The position numbers and the translations under genes are program-made. DNA of 64,000 nt from NCBI GenBank assembly GCA_029948255.1, contig JALIZF010001862.1, positions 806,001-870,000 on the forward strand, written 5' to 3'. Below are positions 50,051 to 60,566 of this stretch, in pieces. Under the pieces are notes generated by a model. It did not search any database. It was not told the origin of the DNA and was given only the letters and a program-made list of their open reading frames with translations. Every line of letters starts with the position of its first letter. Position 1 is the stretch's first letter. This DNA comes from Telmatactis stephensoni (taxonomy: Eukaryota > Cnidaria > Anthozoa > Actiniaria > Isophelliidae).

Positions 50051-50803
50051 GCAGTGCAAATTAGGGAACTGTACATCGATGTCAAAATTCGCAAAAAGGT
50101 GCTTTATTGAGGAACATGGAAATTCTGTACAACATTTTAATTCATTTTGTAACTTTCTGGGCTTTTTAATTTAAAAATTCTAATTTGTTTAGTGTAGTAT
50201 AAAAAGTTGACCGTAATGTACATATTTTGTTATTGATATTCAGTATTATGCTGAGAAATAACACATTATAGACATGTGTATTGTTAATAAAAGCAACAGC
50301 AATATTTATGACACTGATTGTATCATTTTTTATTTTGGGTGTTGGAGGCAAGATCAGAAACTGTTCCTTTTAAACACTGTAGAGGATATGATATTTCAGG
50401 CATCAAGCATGAGGCCGTAAAATCTGTCCAATAAAGAATAATTGGCCAAAAAATAATAATCAAGTAACACACAATACTGTCTACTTTGAACACTTTTAAA
50501 TTGGTCATCAACTTGTATTTTTTTCATATTGTCATAAATGTACCTTTTTTTAAAATATATTAACAGAAATGTCCAATTTGACAGGCTTTTTTTAAAAAAA
50601 AGGCATTAGTGCAAAAGTGCATATATAACTTTTCACTTGTTTTAAGCAAACAATCATGTTATTATCATCATAGTTAAACTTTTTCACGTTTATGTATTGC
50701 TGCTAGCAGCAGAAACCATAGAACCGTTTTACATTGAATGGTACCGTAATAAAAATGATTAGAATATGTTTGTAGTTATATTTTGAATAAATCACCAGTT
50801 CAT

Positions 50804-53800
50804 TCAGCTGCTTAGTTGTCTTGTTATTTGGTCTTCAAAAAAATTTAAAACTTCCAAGTAGATGTCCACACCATAATAATCAGACTCACGAAGAGGGTTT
50901 ATTAAGTGATGAATTTCTTGCTGACAATCTAAAAGTGCCTGTGGCATCTCTGCCTGGGGTATCTGTACATGATTAGTTTCATCAGTTGGCATAACACCAT
51001 GCCATTCTTGTGATGGCAATGGGCCATATTCATCTATACCATACTCTTCCCAAAATGCCTTGTGAAAGAGAGAAAGCAGGTGACAGTTTGTTAGTATATT
51101 ATACATTACACAGGAAACCCACAATTTACAATACTGAGAAGACCAAAAGCTGTTAAAGCTACCCCCAACTTTTGTTTGGTTTATTTGCTTGTATTTTTGT
51201 TGTTGTTTTCAATATTTGTTGCAATGAATTATTTTTAAAGAAAATTTCATTTTTTTCTAAATAACATGCTAAGAAGAACAATTATAAATCATCATCATCA
51301 TGAACATTGTGTGCATTAATAATGAAGGCAAGAATCCCCAGTAAACCAAAACAACTCCTTTTTCATGAAGTTACTGGCAATCCCTGGTGAAAAACCTTAG
51401 AGGATCCTTGAGGATCCTTAAAGATCCTGTAGGATCTTGCAAAGAAAAGGATCCTTGTAGGATATGAGTAAGATCCTGGCAAAATCTTGCCAGGAAAAAG
51501 AGTTGCAGGATCCTTGAACCAGTTTTAAGGAATTTACCAAGATCTTGAGAAGGATCCTTAAAGATTTATCAAGGGAAAATTCCTGTACAGCTTTCAAGGA
51601 TCCTGGCAGGATCTGTGTCTGATCCTAAGAAGATCCTGATTTTTTATTCCTTGAAATATCTTTCAAGATTTCCCAGGTTCCTTATAGGATCTTTTCTGGT
51701 TCCTTAAAGGATCCTTGCTTTTATCCCTTAAAAATCCTGAATGAACTTGAAAGGATCCTGGCAGGATTAGGCACAAATCCTGCCAGGATCCTTTCAAGTT
51801 CATTCAAGATTTTTAAGGGATAAAAGCAACTTAGGATCCTTTGAAGAACTAGAAGGGATCCTATCAGGAACCTGGGAAAATCCTCAAGAATATTTCAAAG
51901 AATCAAAAATCAGGATCTTGTTAAGATCAGGCACAAATCCTACCAGTATCCTTTCAAGTTCAAGATTTTTAAGGGATAAATGAAAGATGCTTTCAATTTG
52001 CTGCTTTCCACATGGAAATTTTGCTATTTCAAACCTAAGAAAATATATCTAGTATATACATTTATTGTGACACAAACATGACAGTGTGAAAATAACTGCC
52101 ATAAAAATTAAATAAATTAAAATCATTATTTTGATCTTATGTTTTTTCAAGCATTTTTATTGTGGAGATATTATTTTGCTCTAAAATGTTTATGTCTGAA
52201 TTGTTATTGATATTATCCTTCAGAAACGTTTCAGACTAAACTATTTACTAGGATTAGGATTTTCAAAGGATCCTTCAGAAATTAGGATCTTGTAAGGTTC
52301 AATTAAAAATTTTTCACAGATCCTGTGACTTTACAGGATCATAACACAAGATCCTGTCAATTTCTTCTCAAGAATCAAAAGATTTTCAAAGGATCCTTCA
52401 GAAATTAGGATCTTGTAAGGTTCAATTAAAACATTTTCACAGATCCTGTGACTTTACAGGATCATAACAAGATCCTGTCAATTTCTTCTCAAGAATCAAA
52501 AGATTTTCAGAGGATCCTTCAGAAATCAAGATCTTGTAAAGTTCCTTAAAATATCCTTCAAAGATCCTGTTGCTGTGCAGGATCATAGCAAGATCCTGTA
52601 AATTTCTCCTCAAAAATTAAAGGATCCGATCCTTCAGGATTCCCAGAGGATCCTTCAGGATCCTACAGGATCTTTGTAAAGATCCTTCAAGGAATCAAGC
52701 CAAGATCCTGTAAAGATCTTTAAGGATCTTGGTCAGATCCTTCAAGGTTTTTCACCAGGGATTATGATTGGAGTAGTGAGCACGTAACTTGCTGTGTTAT
52801 AGTTTTAATAGGTCACCACAGAGACAAACCAAAGGAGAAGACCAATAATGGATGCAAAACAGACTAACTACATGTACATGTACATGTAAACAAAGCGTTT
52901 CACATTACTGCATATGTACAGTATGTGTAAAGTGCTTCTGATCCAAAGGTGCCTCTTTCACAATTTATATATAAATGTAAGCAGTTTTAAAAGTTTTTGT
53001 ATAACAGTGTTAGAAAAGTTTCAAAAGAACTTAGAAATAGGTCATTGAATTTTTAGGATTTTTTCAATGTAAATACAACTTTAAGATGGCTCAATATAGT
53101 TTATTTTTTACCATCCTTCCATTTAAATAAATAAAAGATACAGTACATACAAAAATATTGGCCAAGAAACCACAATCATACAGTCATGAAAGACATGGAA
53201 AGTAATTATCATTGAAATCCAGGCCTGGAAATATCATAGATTTTAGAAGGAAAAAACCTGGAAATATCATAGATTTTAGAAGGAAAAAAAAGGTTTATGT
53301 CGACCGTTGAAAACTCATGGAATTTTAGATTTTTTACACATATTTTAAGCATTATTTTGCAATTTCATGGGAAAGTGCAACTCTGTGTTTACACCTGTCA
53401 ATTTTGAGATTACAGAAATATTAGATTAAAAGTCATTAGCATTCAATATTAACAAAACAAAATTTGTTTGTTATAGTCATTAGCATTCAATATTGACAAA
53501 ACAAAATTTTTGTTTTCAAAGTTTTGTTATAGCTCTGGATTATAACAGAGATGACTTGGAAATGATGAGCATATGTACAGTATAATAGCACATTTGGTAT
53601 CCTTGATCTCAAAAATGCAAAATGTTTTATTAAATAATAAAAATCTAAAATTCCTCATTAGGGAGATTCAGAAGTTTTGAACGTTAGATATACATGTAAG
53701 GACTAACGTTTTTCATCAGCCACATTCATTTATTAGCTATTATACTTCAAATATGAAACTGTAGTTGCATGAAAATGTTTATATTGATACTGAAATTTCT

Positions 53801-56399
53801 TTATGAAGTCTGAAATGAGGGAATGTTTTACCTGTGGATGACTGAATTCGTGAGCAACTCTATCATTAGAATGTATTGTCCTCATCATACCATTAACCCA
53901 AAGCTGCAATGGTGAAAACCCTCTTTCACTGCTTAATGGTGCTCTGGTGTGGGCTTCTTGAAAGATCTTCAAATTTTTGTTTATTCTGGGTAAGAAAACA
54001 TAATGCAGGGCCATAATGTGCAGCTCATTTGAAGGGTCAAGAATACCAACATTTTCCATGTGATAAAAGAGGTTGTAAAAGACAAATGTGCACCCCATAA
54101 ATACATCCCTCCACAAACGTTCAATTCTCTGATTGTGAACACTGCGACCAGTGATATGACTTCCTCTATTGGGACCACGCAAGGGGTGAGTTAGCATGTA
54201 CCATGCAACATCCACGTTTTCTCCACCCTTGTCTGAACGGACACGTGATGGCAGACCATATGAGTTTACAGCAGCCTGGAACAGTTCTAATACAGTGTTA
54301 GCTTGGTTGTTAGTTGAGCACTGTAGATAAACAATCATACGCGAGTAACCATCAATTCCACCATGTATAACAAAACGCCACCTTCAAAACAAGAAGACAG
54401 ATAGTAAGGAGTAGTGAAGGCAGATTAAAATCTATCAAGTTTTTTTGCCACCTAATAGTCATAATAGATAAATATTCCATAAGTCAGTACGTCTAACCAA
54501 CAATCTTGGACAAAACCCATTAGGACTTTATCAGTTTGAATCTAACTTGATTTCATGTCATTGCTGGAAGAATTCAAGTTTTTCAAATAATTTGTCATGC
54601 AATCCCCTTCCCCCCCCCCCCCTCTCAATGCTGAAGCTGAATGGTGGCTGTTCAGTTTGCAAGTTAACATTTACAACCAACCATTATTACAACATTGTAT
54701 GGGGAGGGTGAAGGGTGGTCCTAACAGTTATGTCCAAGATTAAAGTGCCTTCCACCGTGAAAAATTAATTTAAAAACAAAAAAACAAGAAAAACAAACAA
54801 AGAATATGTGGCCATTCTAGTACACAAAAAAGACCCAGGTTCAACCTTGTGGCAGAGACTCCTCTTAGACATGAACTAGATAAACATAGTGTGTTTACTC
54901 GTGCCCAAGTGGAATTCAGTCTGACATGAGAATAAATATGTTTTAAAGCCAGTTTGGTCACGCTTTGAGTTCGGTACTGAATGGCAGAATATTTGTCTAC
55001 TTTGCCCGCAAGCTGATTTGAACTCATGGAGGTATCAGTCTCGATCAAAAATTTCTAATCAAAAAGGCACTTAGATATGAGCTGCCTTTATGTCTGATAT
55101 TTATTTAATTTTATAGCTGCTAGGGTAACAGTGATTCACATGTTCACAAACGCCTGTATTGCATGATGTTGCAGACTCATTGTAGTGTCACGAAAGCACA
55201 CCGTCCTGTTTGGGTGACCTGTTTGACCTCGGTCTATTTTCTTTGATATTTTAAAGTAGCTGTTGCTTTGTAATCATTGACTTTCTAATAGTATTTATTT
55301 TAGTTTGTACACTGAAAAATTTTAGCCATACCATCTTTCCTTTTATCCTTAAAACGTGCAGTCAGTGATCATGATAAGCAAATTCTAAAGGCCTGGGCAT
55401 GAGTAAAAACCTGGTTGAGTAGCCCCAGGCAGTGAAAAGGGCACTAAGTAAAAGTCATAACTTTACATATTTTGACTAGGTATTTTGTCTGGGCTGGACT
55501 ACAAAATACAATGTATATAATTTTACCCAAAAATGCATTCAAAGAATTTCCTTCATATATTTGGGGAAAAGTACTTAAGACAAATGGTTAAATAAACATA
55601 ATTGTGAAGGAACAGTGATTAGCAAGTACAATTTTTGGTTTGCGGGTCTACCAGCCTTCCATGACAGGGCTGCATTGTTAAAGTTTGGGGGAGTTTTAGA
55701 ATAACCGTACCTTATAAGTTTATGGTTGCCATCGATGTGCCAAAGAGCCAGGGGGCTTGAAATATTATAGCTTCTTCTTCGAATGAGATGCAATCCGAGG
55801 GCTCGTAAAAGTGACCCCTCTGGATTTGTTCTTAGCATTGCTGCACGTATCCTACTTTGTTGAATTCGTAATCCTCTTGCCCTTAAAAAGCCTGTCATTC
55901 TCTTGTATCCAGTTTGTGGAAATTCATCCAAGATTTGTCTTACATTGGCGTCCAGCTCTTCGTCGTTGATTTTACTATAGCAGGATCTTATACTCAATCC
56001 GTATTCATGCAAGCGTCGTTCCACTGTTCGCTGGCTGATACCAAGCATAGATGCCATCTGGGGAGTGCTGAACCCACGCTCAACAAAAAACTCAAGCTGT
56101 TCTTTTGGAACATTTAACTTCGGTCTACCAGCATGCCCTGAAAACACAGATGCAGCTTGAAACGACGTTTCCGGTAAAGTACTCGTTTGCAGAACATCTC
56201 TGGCCTCACGGAGGAGTTCGATGGCTTGAGATTCAACTCCTGTTGCAGCTAAATAACGACTGTAAACTCTTATCACCCATTCTATTTGGAAGACTGTATA
56301 ATCCAACTGGTCTGAATCAAAGTTACCTATCTCAATCGAGCGTAAAATGTGTAAGATGAATGACCTCAGTTGCTCACGAGCACTCACAGTGTCCGCCAT
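50804..56399 (-). CDS. IS3-like DDE integrase/transposase of the outer element, 497 aa
   Basis: Exons (minus): 55711-56399, 53832-54381, 50804-51058; GT/AG borders, phases 2/2 then 0/0, total 1494 nt. I start at ATG 56399 ([11 protein letters not shown]) rather than the in-frame ATG at 56462 because the conserved part begins there. Residues ~98-190 hold two helix-turn-helix units ([34 protein letters not shown]) as in IS3/HTH_21 proteins. The integrase core has D223 ([11 protein letters not shown]), GGIDGYSR, D280 ([13 protein letters not shown]) and E317 ([11 protein letters not shown]), with 36 residues between D280 and E317, close to the D-35-E spacing of IS3 and retroviral-type integrases. 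The C-terminus ([22 protein letters not shown]) is small. It acts on the 164-bp terminal repeats by inference. Confidence 0.9.
51379..52763. mobile_element. 1.4-kb element made of GGATCC palindromes
   Basis: The ends are inverted: AATCCCTGGTGAAAAACCTT at the left and AAGGTTTTTCACCAGGGATT at the right. The interior is almost wholly short variations of AAGGATCCTT, AGATCCTG and AGGATCTTG. It contains a long hairpin at 51709-51840 (arms ~55 bp, loop AGGCACA) and about three tandem ~122-bp units at 52255-52560. It has no coding capacity and lies in intron 2 of the integrase gene. Confidence 0.75.
53218..53520. repeat. Two short tandem duplications
   Basis: CCTGGAAATATCATAGATTT plus TAGAAGGAAAAA occurs twice at about 53224-53290. 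GTCATTAGCATTCAATATT with ACAAAACAAAATT occurs twice at about 53431-53510. Both are in integrase intron 2. Confidence 0.75.
54382..55710. other. Integrase intron 1
   Basis: Bounded by AG at 54382-54383 and the donor at 55705-55710 on the minus strand. It contains a C-run at about 54610 and nothing else recognised. The 92-codon ORF at 54770-55048 has no features of a gene. Confidence 0.7.
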
Positions 56400-56496
56400 A
56401 TTGGATATTGCTAGTGGCTGAGTAACCTTTCCATTTCTCCCCTCACCATTGCGGGTGGTCACTCAGGAATTAAACTTGCGTGACAGTCACATTGTG

Positions 56497-56660
56497 ATGA
56501 CGAATTGTGGCAAATTGAATTTGACCAAACTTCAGTTACAACTGTCAAATTGTAACTTCCGTAACGAAAGTTTACAAATATGAAGATCAAACTGCATTGC
56601 AAATCGAAAAGTACACCAGAATCACGGTAAATCGAATTTTGGCGGTAATCACGCCCCATA
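56497..56660 (-). repeat. Right terminal inverted repeat of the outer element
   Basis: Perfect reverse complement of 26846-27009, ending ACGCCCCATA, directly followed by CTACGA. Confidence 0.93.
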
Positions 56661-56666
56661 CTACGA
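56661..56666. other. Right target-site duplication CTACGA
   Basis: Matches 26840-26845 exactly. Confidence 0.9.
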
Positions 56667-56984
56667 CAACATGTGCTTACTGGTATAACTGTACTGACAA
56701 TTTGTAAATAGAAACAAAAAGTCAAAACAAGAGTCAATTGAATACCAAAAAAAACCAATAAAAATCACCAAATAAAACCATTTTATTAAAAATTTAAATC
56801 TTTTACAATTAGTTAGTATTTTAAAATTACTTTGATTATATATCACAGTTTAACTATGTTTGCTCTAAGATTACGAAATTATTCAAATCAATATAATTTA
56901 ATTTGAAGTAATTAAATACAGTTCATGAAAAATAAACATGAAAGCAAAAGCACATACATGCATTAAGGAATATAAAACGCGCGC

Positions 56985-57135
56985 GCATGTCTCTGTACTG
57001 TGATATAAACACGATGGAAGATGTAGAGCAAGAGAAAAGCAAGCTTAGGAACACGAGGCGTAGCCGAGTGTTTCTCTTGCTTTTCGAATGCTCTACATCG
57101 TCCAGAGTGTTTATATCACAGTACAGAGACATAAG
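56985..57135. mobile_element. Large hairpin (fold-back) element
   Basis: ATGTCTCTGTACTGTGATAT, then AAACAC at the left, pairs perfectly with the right arm GTGTTTATATCACAGTACAG, then AGACAT. Inner arms pair GATGTAGAGCA, then AGAGAAAAGCAAGC with GCTTTTCGAATGCTCTACATC. The loop is about 30 bases. A degenerate repeat of the arm start (ATGTCTCTGTCCTCTGATAT, then AAACATG) follows at 57189. Confidence 0.8.
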
Positions 57136-57188
57136 CGATCGTTTTATATTGCTTTTATAAAATATTTTCCACGTTTTTTGAGCGAGCC

Positions 57189-57455
57189 ATGTCTCTGTCC
57201 TCTGATATAAACATGGTAGCCAGCCAATCAGCGCGCGCGTTATATCTCAAATATTTTATAAAGTTCTTTGTCACAAAATCAAAATTTCAAGCTTTCATGG
57301 GGATTCTGCACACCTTGCGTGACATCACCGTGACATTTCACATTTTAAAACAACTAAAACAAGGTCATGCAGTACGCCTCAATCGAGAGGTAGCAAAAGT
57401 TTCCAAAACACTATATAGACATCCCGAAGGACACAAAGGCTCCATTCAAGAAAGG
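57189..57455 (+). other. Possible exon, uncertain
   Basis: Open plus-strand frame ending at a consensus donor after CAAGAAAG (GTAAAT at about 57456). The part from about 57300 (LRDITVTFHILKQLKQGHAV, then RLNREVAKVSKTLYRHPEG) has an amphipathic helical look, vaguely like a TFIIS N-terminal-type bundle. I do not recognise it and there is no linked exon in the window. Confidence 0.25.
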
Positions 57456-57459
57456 TAAA

Positions 57460-58125
57460 TTTAATTTCAATATTAAAAATATTTAATTGAATAAAACCCA
57501 GTTTACTCACCCAGACTTAAACCTAAGAGTAAACACGCCGAGGTTTCAAACCTAATCAACAGTAAAATTAATGGCAGGAATGCAAAGAAATATAAGAAAC
57601 TTTTGTATTTTAAAATGCTAACTAGCTATAGCGTAAAACCAACAATCGTCAGTGAGATCGACGAACGCCGTGATCCAAACTAACGGTCGCCGAAATTCTC
57701 AACACGAGCCTTCGCTATAAGGGAGCGGTTTCTCTAAAGTTGCAGTTTCGTATGTCGGTCGGATTGGGTTCGTTATCAATGTTTATCGAAAATTTATTAA
57801 AAAATTTGTTATACCCGAAATACTTTTGATAAACAAGGCTCATCGTTGATTGGAGTGATTGGAATAACCATCTTAAACTGTCTCGGACAACATTCGCATC
57901 TTCGTAATGACCTCAGCAATGACCTCAGCAAAATCCGAATTACACTCACTCTTACATACCCGATGACATAGTGCTTTACTGGCTTTATAAAAGCCAGTAA
58001 GCACAAAAACGGAAACATTAAAAACAAAAAGCAAAAAGTTATGAATAAAAATGATCGGATCAGTGTACCACCTGGCCAACCAGAACTTCTAACTAATTTT
58101 CTTAAATTTATTTCCATATTCCCGA
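57460..58125. other. Gene-free stretch
   Basis: AT-rich with a short relative of the A-rich minisatellite at about 57998-58040 (AAAAACGGAAACATTAAAAA). No gene supported. Confidence 0.5.
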
Positions 58126-58310
58126 ATTCCAGACTTCAAAAATGTTGAAATCCAAAATTTCGAAATTCCGGAATTCTAGAATTTCGAAATTCTGTAATCC
58201 CAAAATCAATTTCGAAATTTTGGAGTTTTAAAATTCCGGAATTTCAGAATTCTAGAATTCCTAACTTTCAAAATTCCGGAAATTCTGGCATTCTATAATT
58301 TTTAAAAATA
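58126..58310. repeat. AATT/GAATTC palindrome-rich block 1
   Basis: Dense variations of AATTCCGGAATTC, TTCTAGAATTTCGAAATTC. Almost every 10 bases contains a short palindrome. A similar block lies at 58765-58940, about 450 bp apart. Confidence 0.7.
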
Positions 58311-58764
58311 ACCACTGTTAGATAAAGCTGCAAGCTCAGGTATTTGAGATGAAAACAAGATGACAGATGGTTGTGAGCGAAGTCGATACGTATTGTCAAC
58401 GATTAGATTGTTGCATCACCCCAAGGTCTAACTTATCGGAACTACTTTTCGGGACGTCAGACCCACATCCAGGTGTCGTTCGATCATAAGGGAAATCCTA
58501 TTTTGGAGACTATAATGTATGTAAACTTAACGTGTGTTGACAAAATCGTGTTATATTGCATTACATAATACAATTTCGGGTTGAAAAGAGTCCTTGGTGG
58601 AAGAGCGGATTTAATCAATGCGCCTTAACGAAATCAGTGAAAGATGAATTATTGAAGCATGTTCAATAAAAACGCAATGAAAAGATTCTAGACACCTTAA
58701 AAAACTGACATGATAGCTGAGCCTGCTGTTATAGCCAACAGCGGTAATGACATATTTGAAAATA

Positions 58765-58940
58765 TATTTTGAAATTTCGAGTTTCTGGAATTCTAGAATT
58801 TGGAAATTATTCCTAAAACTTGGAAATAAAATAATTTCGAAATTTGGAATTGAATTTCAAAAGGAATTCAAGAATTTGGAAATCATTATTAAAACTTGGA
58901 AGTGACTGAATTTCGAAATTTGGAATTGAATTTCAAAATG
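58765..58940. repeat. AATT/GAATTC palindrome-rich block 2
   Basis: GGAATTCTAGAATTTGGAAA, ACTTGGAAATAAAATAATTTCGAAATTTGG and similar words. With block 1 it may mark the ends of a small element of about 0.8 kb. Confidence 0.65.
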
Positions 58941-58995
58941 GCCAGGCGGTCCACTTTTTCTGGGCTTCGCATTTATGGCGTCCCCGCCAAAAATC

Positions 58996-59200
58996 GTGTT
59001 TTAAATTCGACATCCAAGTTTGGAATTCGACATCTAAGTTTGAAATTTGACATTCAACTTTTAAATTCGACATCCAAGTTTTGTATTCAACATTGAACTT
59101 TTAAATTCGACATCCAAGTTTTGTATTCGACATCCAAGTTCTAAATTCGACATTCCGTTTTTAAATTCGACATCCAAGTTCTAAATTCGACATCTAGTCT
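58996..59200. repeat. AAATTCGACATCCAAGTT tandem repeats, left arm
   Basis: About ten imperfect units of 18-20 bp; the mirror array is at 62280-62450. Confidence 0.85.
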
Positions 59201-59539
59201 GAGCATTTGGCATTCGAGCCGTGAAACTCGAAATACAAGTTCTATCAAATTAATTTAGCATCCGAACTTTAAATTTGATTTGTCGCACGCGTGCAACATT
59301 CATGTTTCATATTCAATCCAAGTTTTGAATTGAACTTCACGCATGGATGACTTGACCTTGGCTAAGGAAACCGCTGTACATAAATTTCCCAGAGTTGGTA
59401 CTTCATTCACCATCAATATAACCCATTGAAATTCTAGGGACATGTATATGAGCGGTGTTTACACAAAAGGGGTCTTCTCTACTAAGACCCCTTTGATGTA
59501 CCATCTTCAAGATTTGCCGCTTTAACAGCAATCTTTAGC

Positions 59540-59875
59540 GTTTCTTTGGTCATTTCTCGGCGAAGAAAGGAGAGAGAACAACCACAACAACAAAACTCTC
59601 AAAAGAAAAAGAAAAAAAAAATAGAGAGAGAAAAGAAAGAAAAATGAACAGAAAAACCGAAGGGCGCGTTTTGTGAGAAAGAAAGTAAGACAGCAAAGAA
59701 AGACAACAGTTGTTCGGATTTCTTTGCCAATTAAATGGGAATCAAAAACAAACTTTAAGAAAGAATTAACCGAGAAATAAGAAAGAGAAAAGAAAGAAAA
59801 AACAGAAAAAATGGGTTTGTGAAAGAGAAAAAGAGAGAAGAAAAAGAAAAAGAAAAAAAACAGGAAAGACAAACA
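59540..59875. repeat. A/G-rich low-complexity tract
   Basis: GAAAGAAAG/AGAAAAAG-type sequence. The Phe-rich antisense ORF is compositional. Confidence 0.8.
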
Positions 59876-60290
59876 ATAGTTGTCAAGGTAACTGTCAATT
59901 TGGTGCTGTTCTAGAAGACTGAAGGCTCACTTATCCAGTGACGCCTGACGAATTCTAGGGTTTACGTTCAGTGAACGTACTGATCGTGGCCTGAATTCAG
60001 CTTCTAAGTGCTTTTCCGAGTCATTTTGTAGCACAGAAGTCGCTTGACTTGCATCATTAAGCAAGGAAAGACGGCGGAGACAAACTCCTGGAAGAACTCA
60101 GGAGTGGGAAGCGACTTTACGAAGAACGAGTCACAGTAATTACGGCGACAAGGTTCAACTGTGATCTCCGGAGTATTGAGGCTTCTCTGGTCGTTCTGTG
60201 ATGCATCCCCCAAGCCAACAAGGCCATTTCGGCGAGTTTTGAACTGTAAAGAAGGCAATCGGTGCCGTCTGGGGCCTGTTAGCGAGGGGG
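59876..60290. other. Interior of the 3.5-kb element
   Basis: Less AT-rich than the arms. The minus-strand 84-codon frame at 60004-60258 (ending CYKMTRKST) is plausible as part of a captured host sequence, but I recognise nothing and do not call a gene. Confidence 0.35.
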
Positions 60291-60339
60291 GCTCGGCACT
60301 TCTAAGAAATTTCTAAGACTAAGAGTAGGGGATGGGTGC

Positions 60340-60424
60340 TGTCCAATTTTTCATGGATGCCCATAATCCTTTTCTTCCGCTGTATCTGATCCAGCGGAAG
60401 AAATGCATTATGGGATGCATGTTT
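60340..60424. repeat. Hairpin
   Basis: CATGGATGCCCATAAT pairs imperfectly with ATTATGGGATGCATG, and inside it CTTCCGCTG pairs with CAGCGGAAG around loop TATCTGATC. Confidence 0.65.
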
Positions 60425-60566
60425 GGACGCGTACAGTGTTTTTCCTTGGACCAGCTATGGTTGTAGCGCTGAGAATGCCAAAACGGGGTCGACTTGCGCA
60501 CCGTGCGTTACAGCCTAACTTATGGTCAACCGTTAAGACCCCTTTTAAGTGATCACGCCTCATATA

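Larger units (their letters stand above)
28243..50641. mobile_element. 22.4-kb nested element with P-type transposase and helicases
   Basis: Bounded by AACAAGTGAAAAGTTATATA at the left and its complement at the right. Each arm has an outer block (left 28243-30212, right 48616-50641) and an inner 1129-bp block (left 30342-31470, right 43465-44593), nearly identical in inverted order. The unique core holds a P-element-type transposase (31449-36233, plus) and a PIF1-type helicase fusion (38256-43486, minus), convergent. The right arm has an extra 4-kb segment with a DDE/C2H2 gene (44594-48615). No target duplication is evident at the 28242/50642 borders, so the exact ends and the mechanism of insertion remain open. 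Confidence 0.8.
48616..50641 (-). repeat. Outer inverted block, right arm
   Basis: Mirror of 28243-30212. Divergence is very low (for example one base changes a V to an A codon near 50280 in a shared ORF). Confidence 0.9.
26846..56660. mobile_element. 29.8-kb IS3EU-like DNA transposon (outer element)
   Basis: The element starts TATGGGGCGTGATTACC and ends with its exact reverse complement. Terminal inverted repeats of 164 bp (26846-27009 and 56497-56660) are identical base for base, and a 6-bp duplication CTACGA flanks both sides. The termini (TAT..ATA), the 6-bp duplication and the IS3-like integrase at 50804-56399 fit the eukaryotic IS3EU superfamily as I remember it. Identical repeats imply a recent insertion. 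About 75% of its length is a second, nested element (28243-50641). Own sequence is 26846-28242 and 50642-56660. Confidence 0.88.

Noticed and set aside
28243..50641. Helitron or Polinton/Maverick
   Set aside because: A PIF1-type helicase alone suggested a Helitron, but there is no HUH Rep domain. There is no polymerase B, capsid or protease for a Polinton. The P-type transposase fits better.
57809..58117. 102-codon minus ORF with hydrophobic segment
   Set aside because: Hydrophobic part comes from an A/T-rich repeat; no supporting splice sites or motif.
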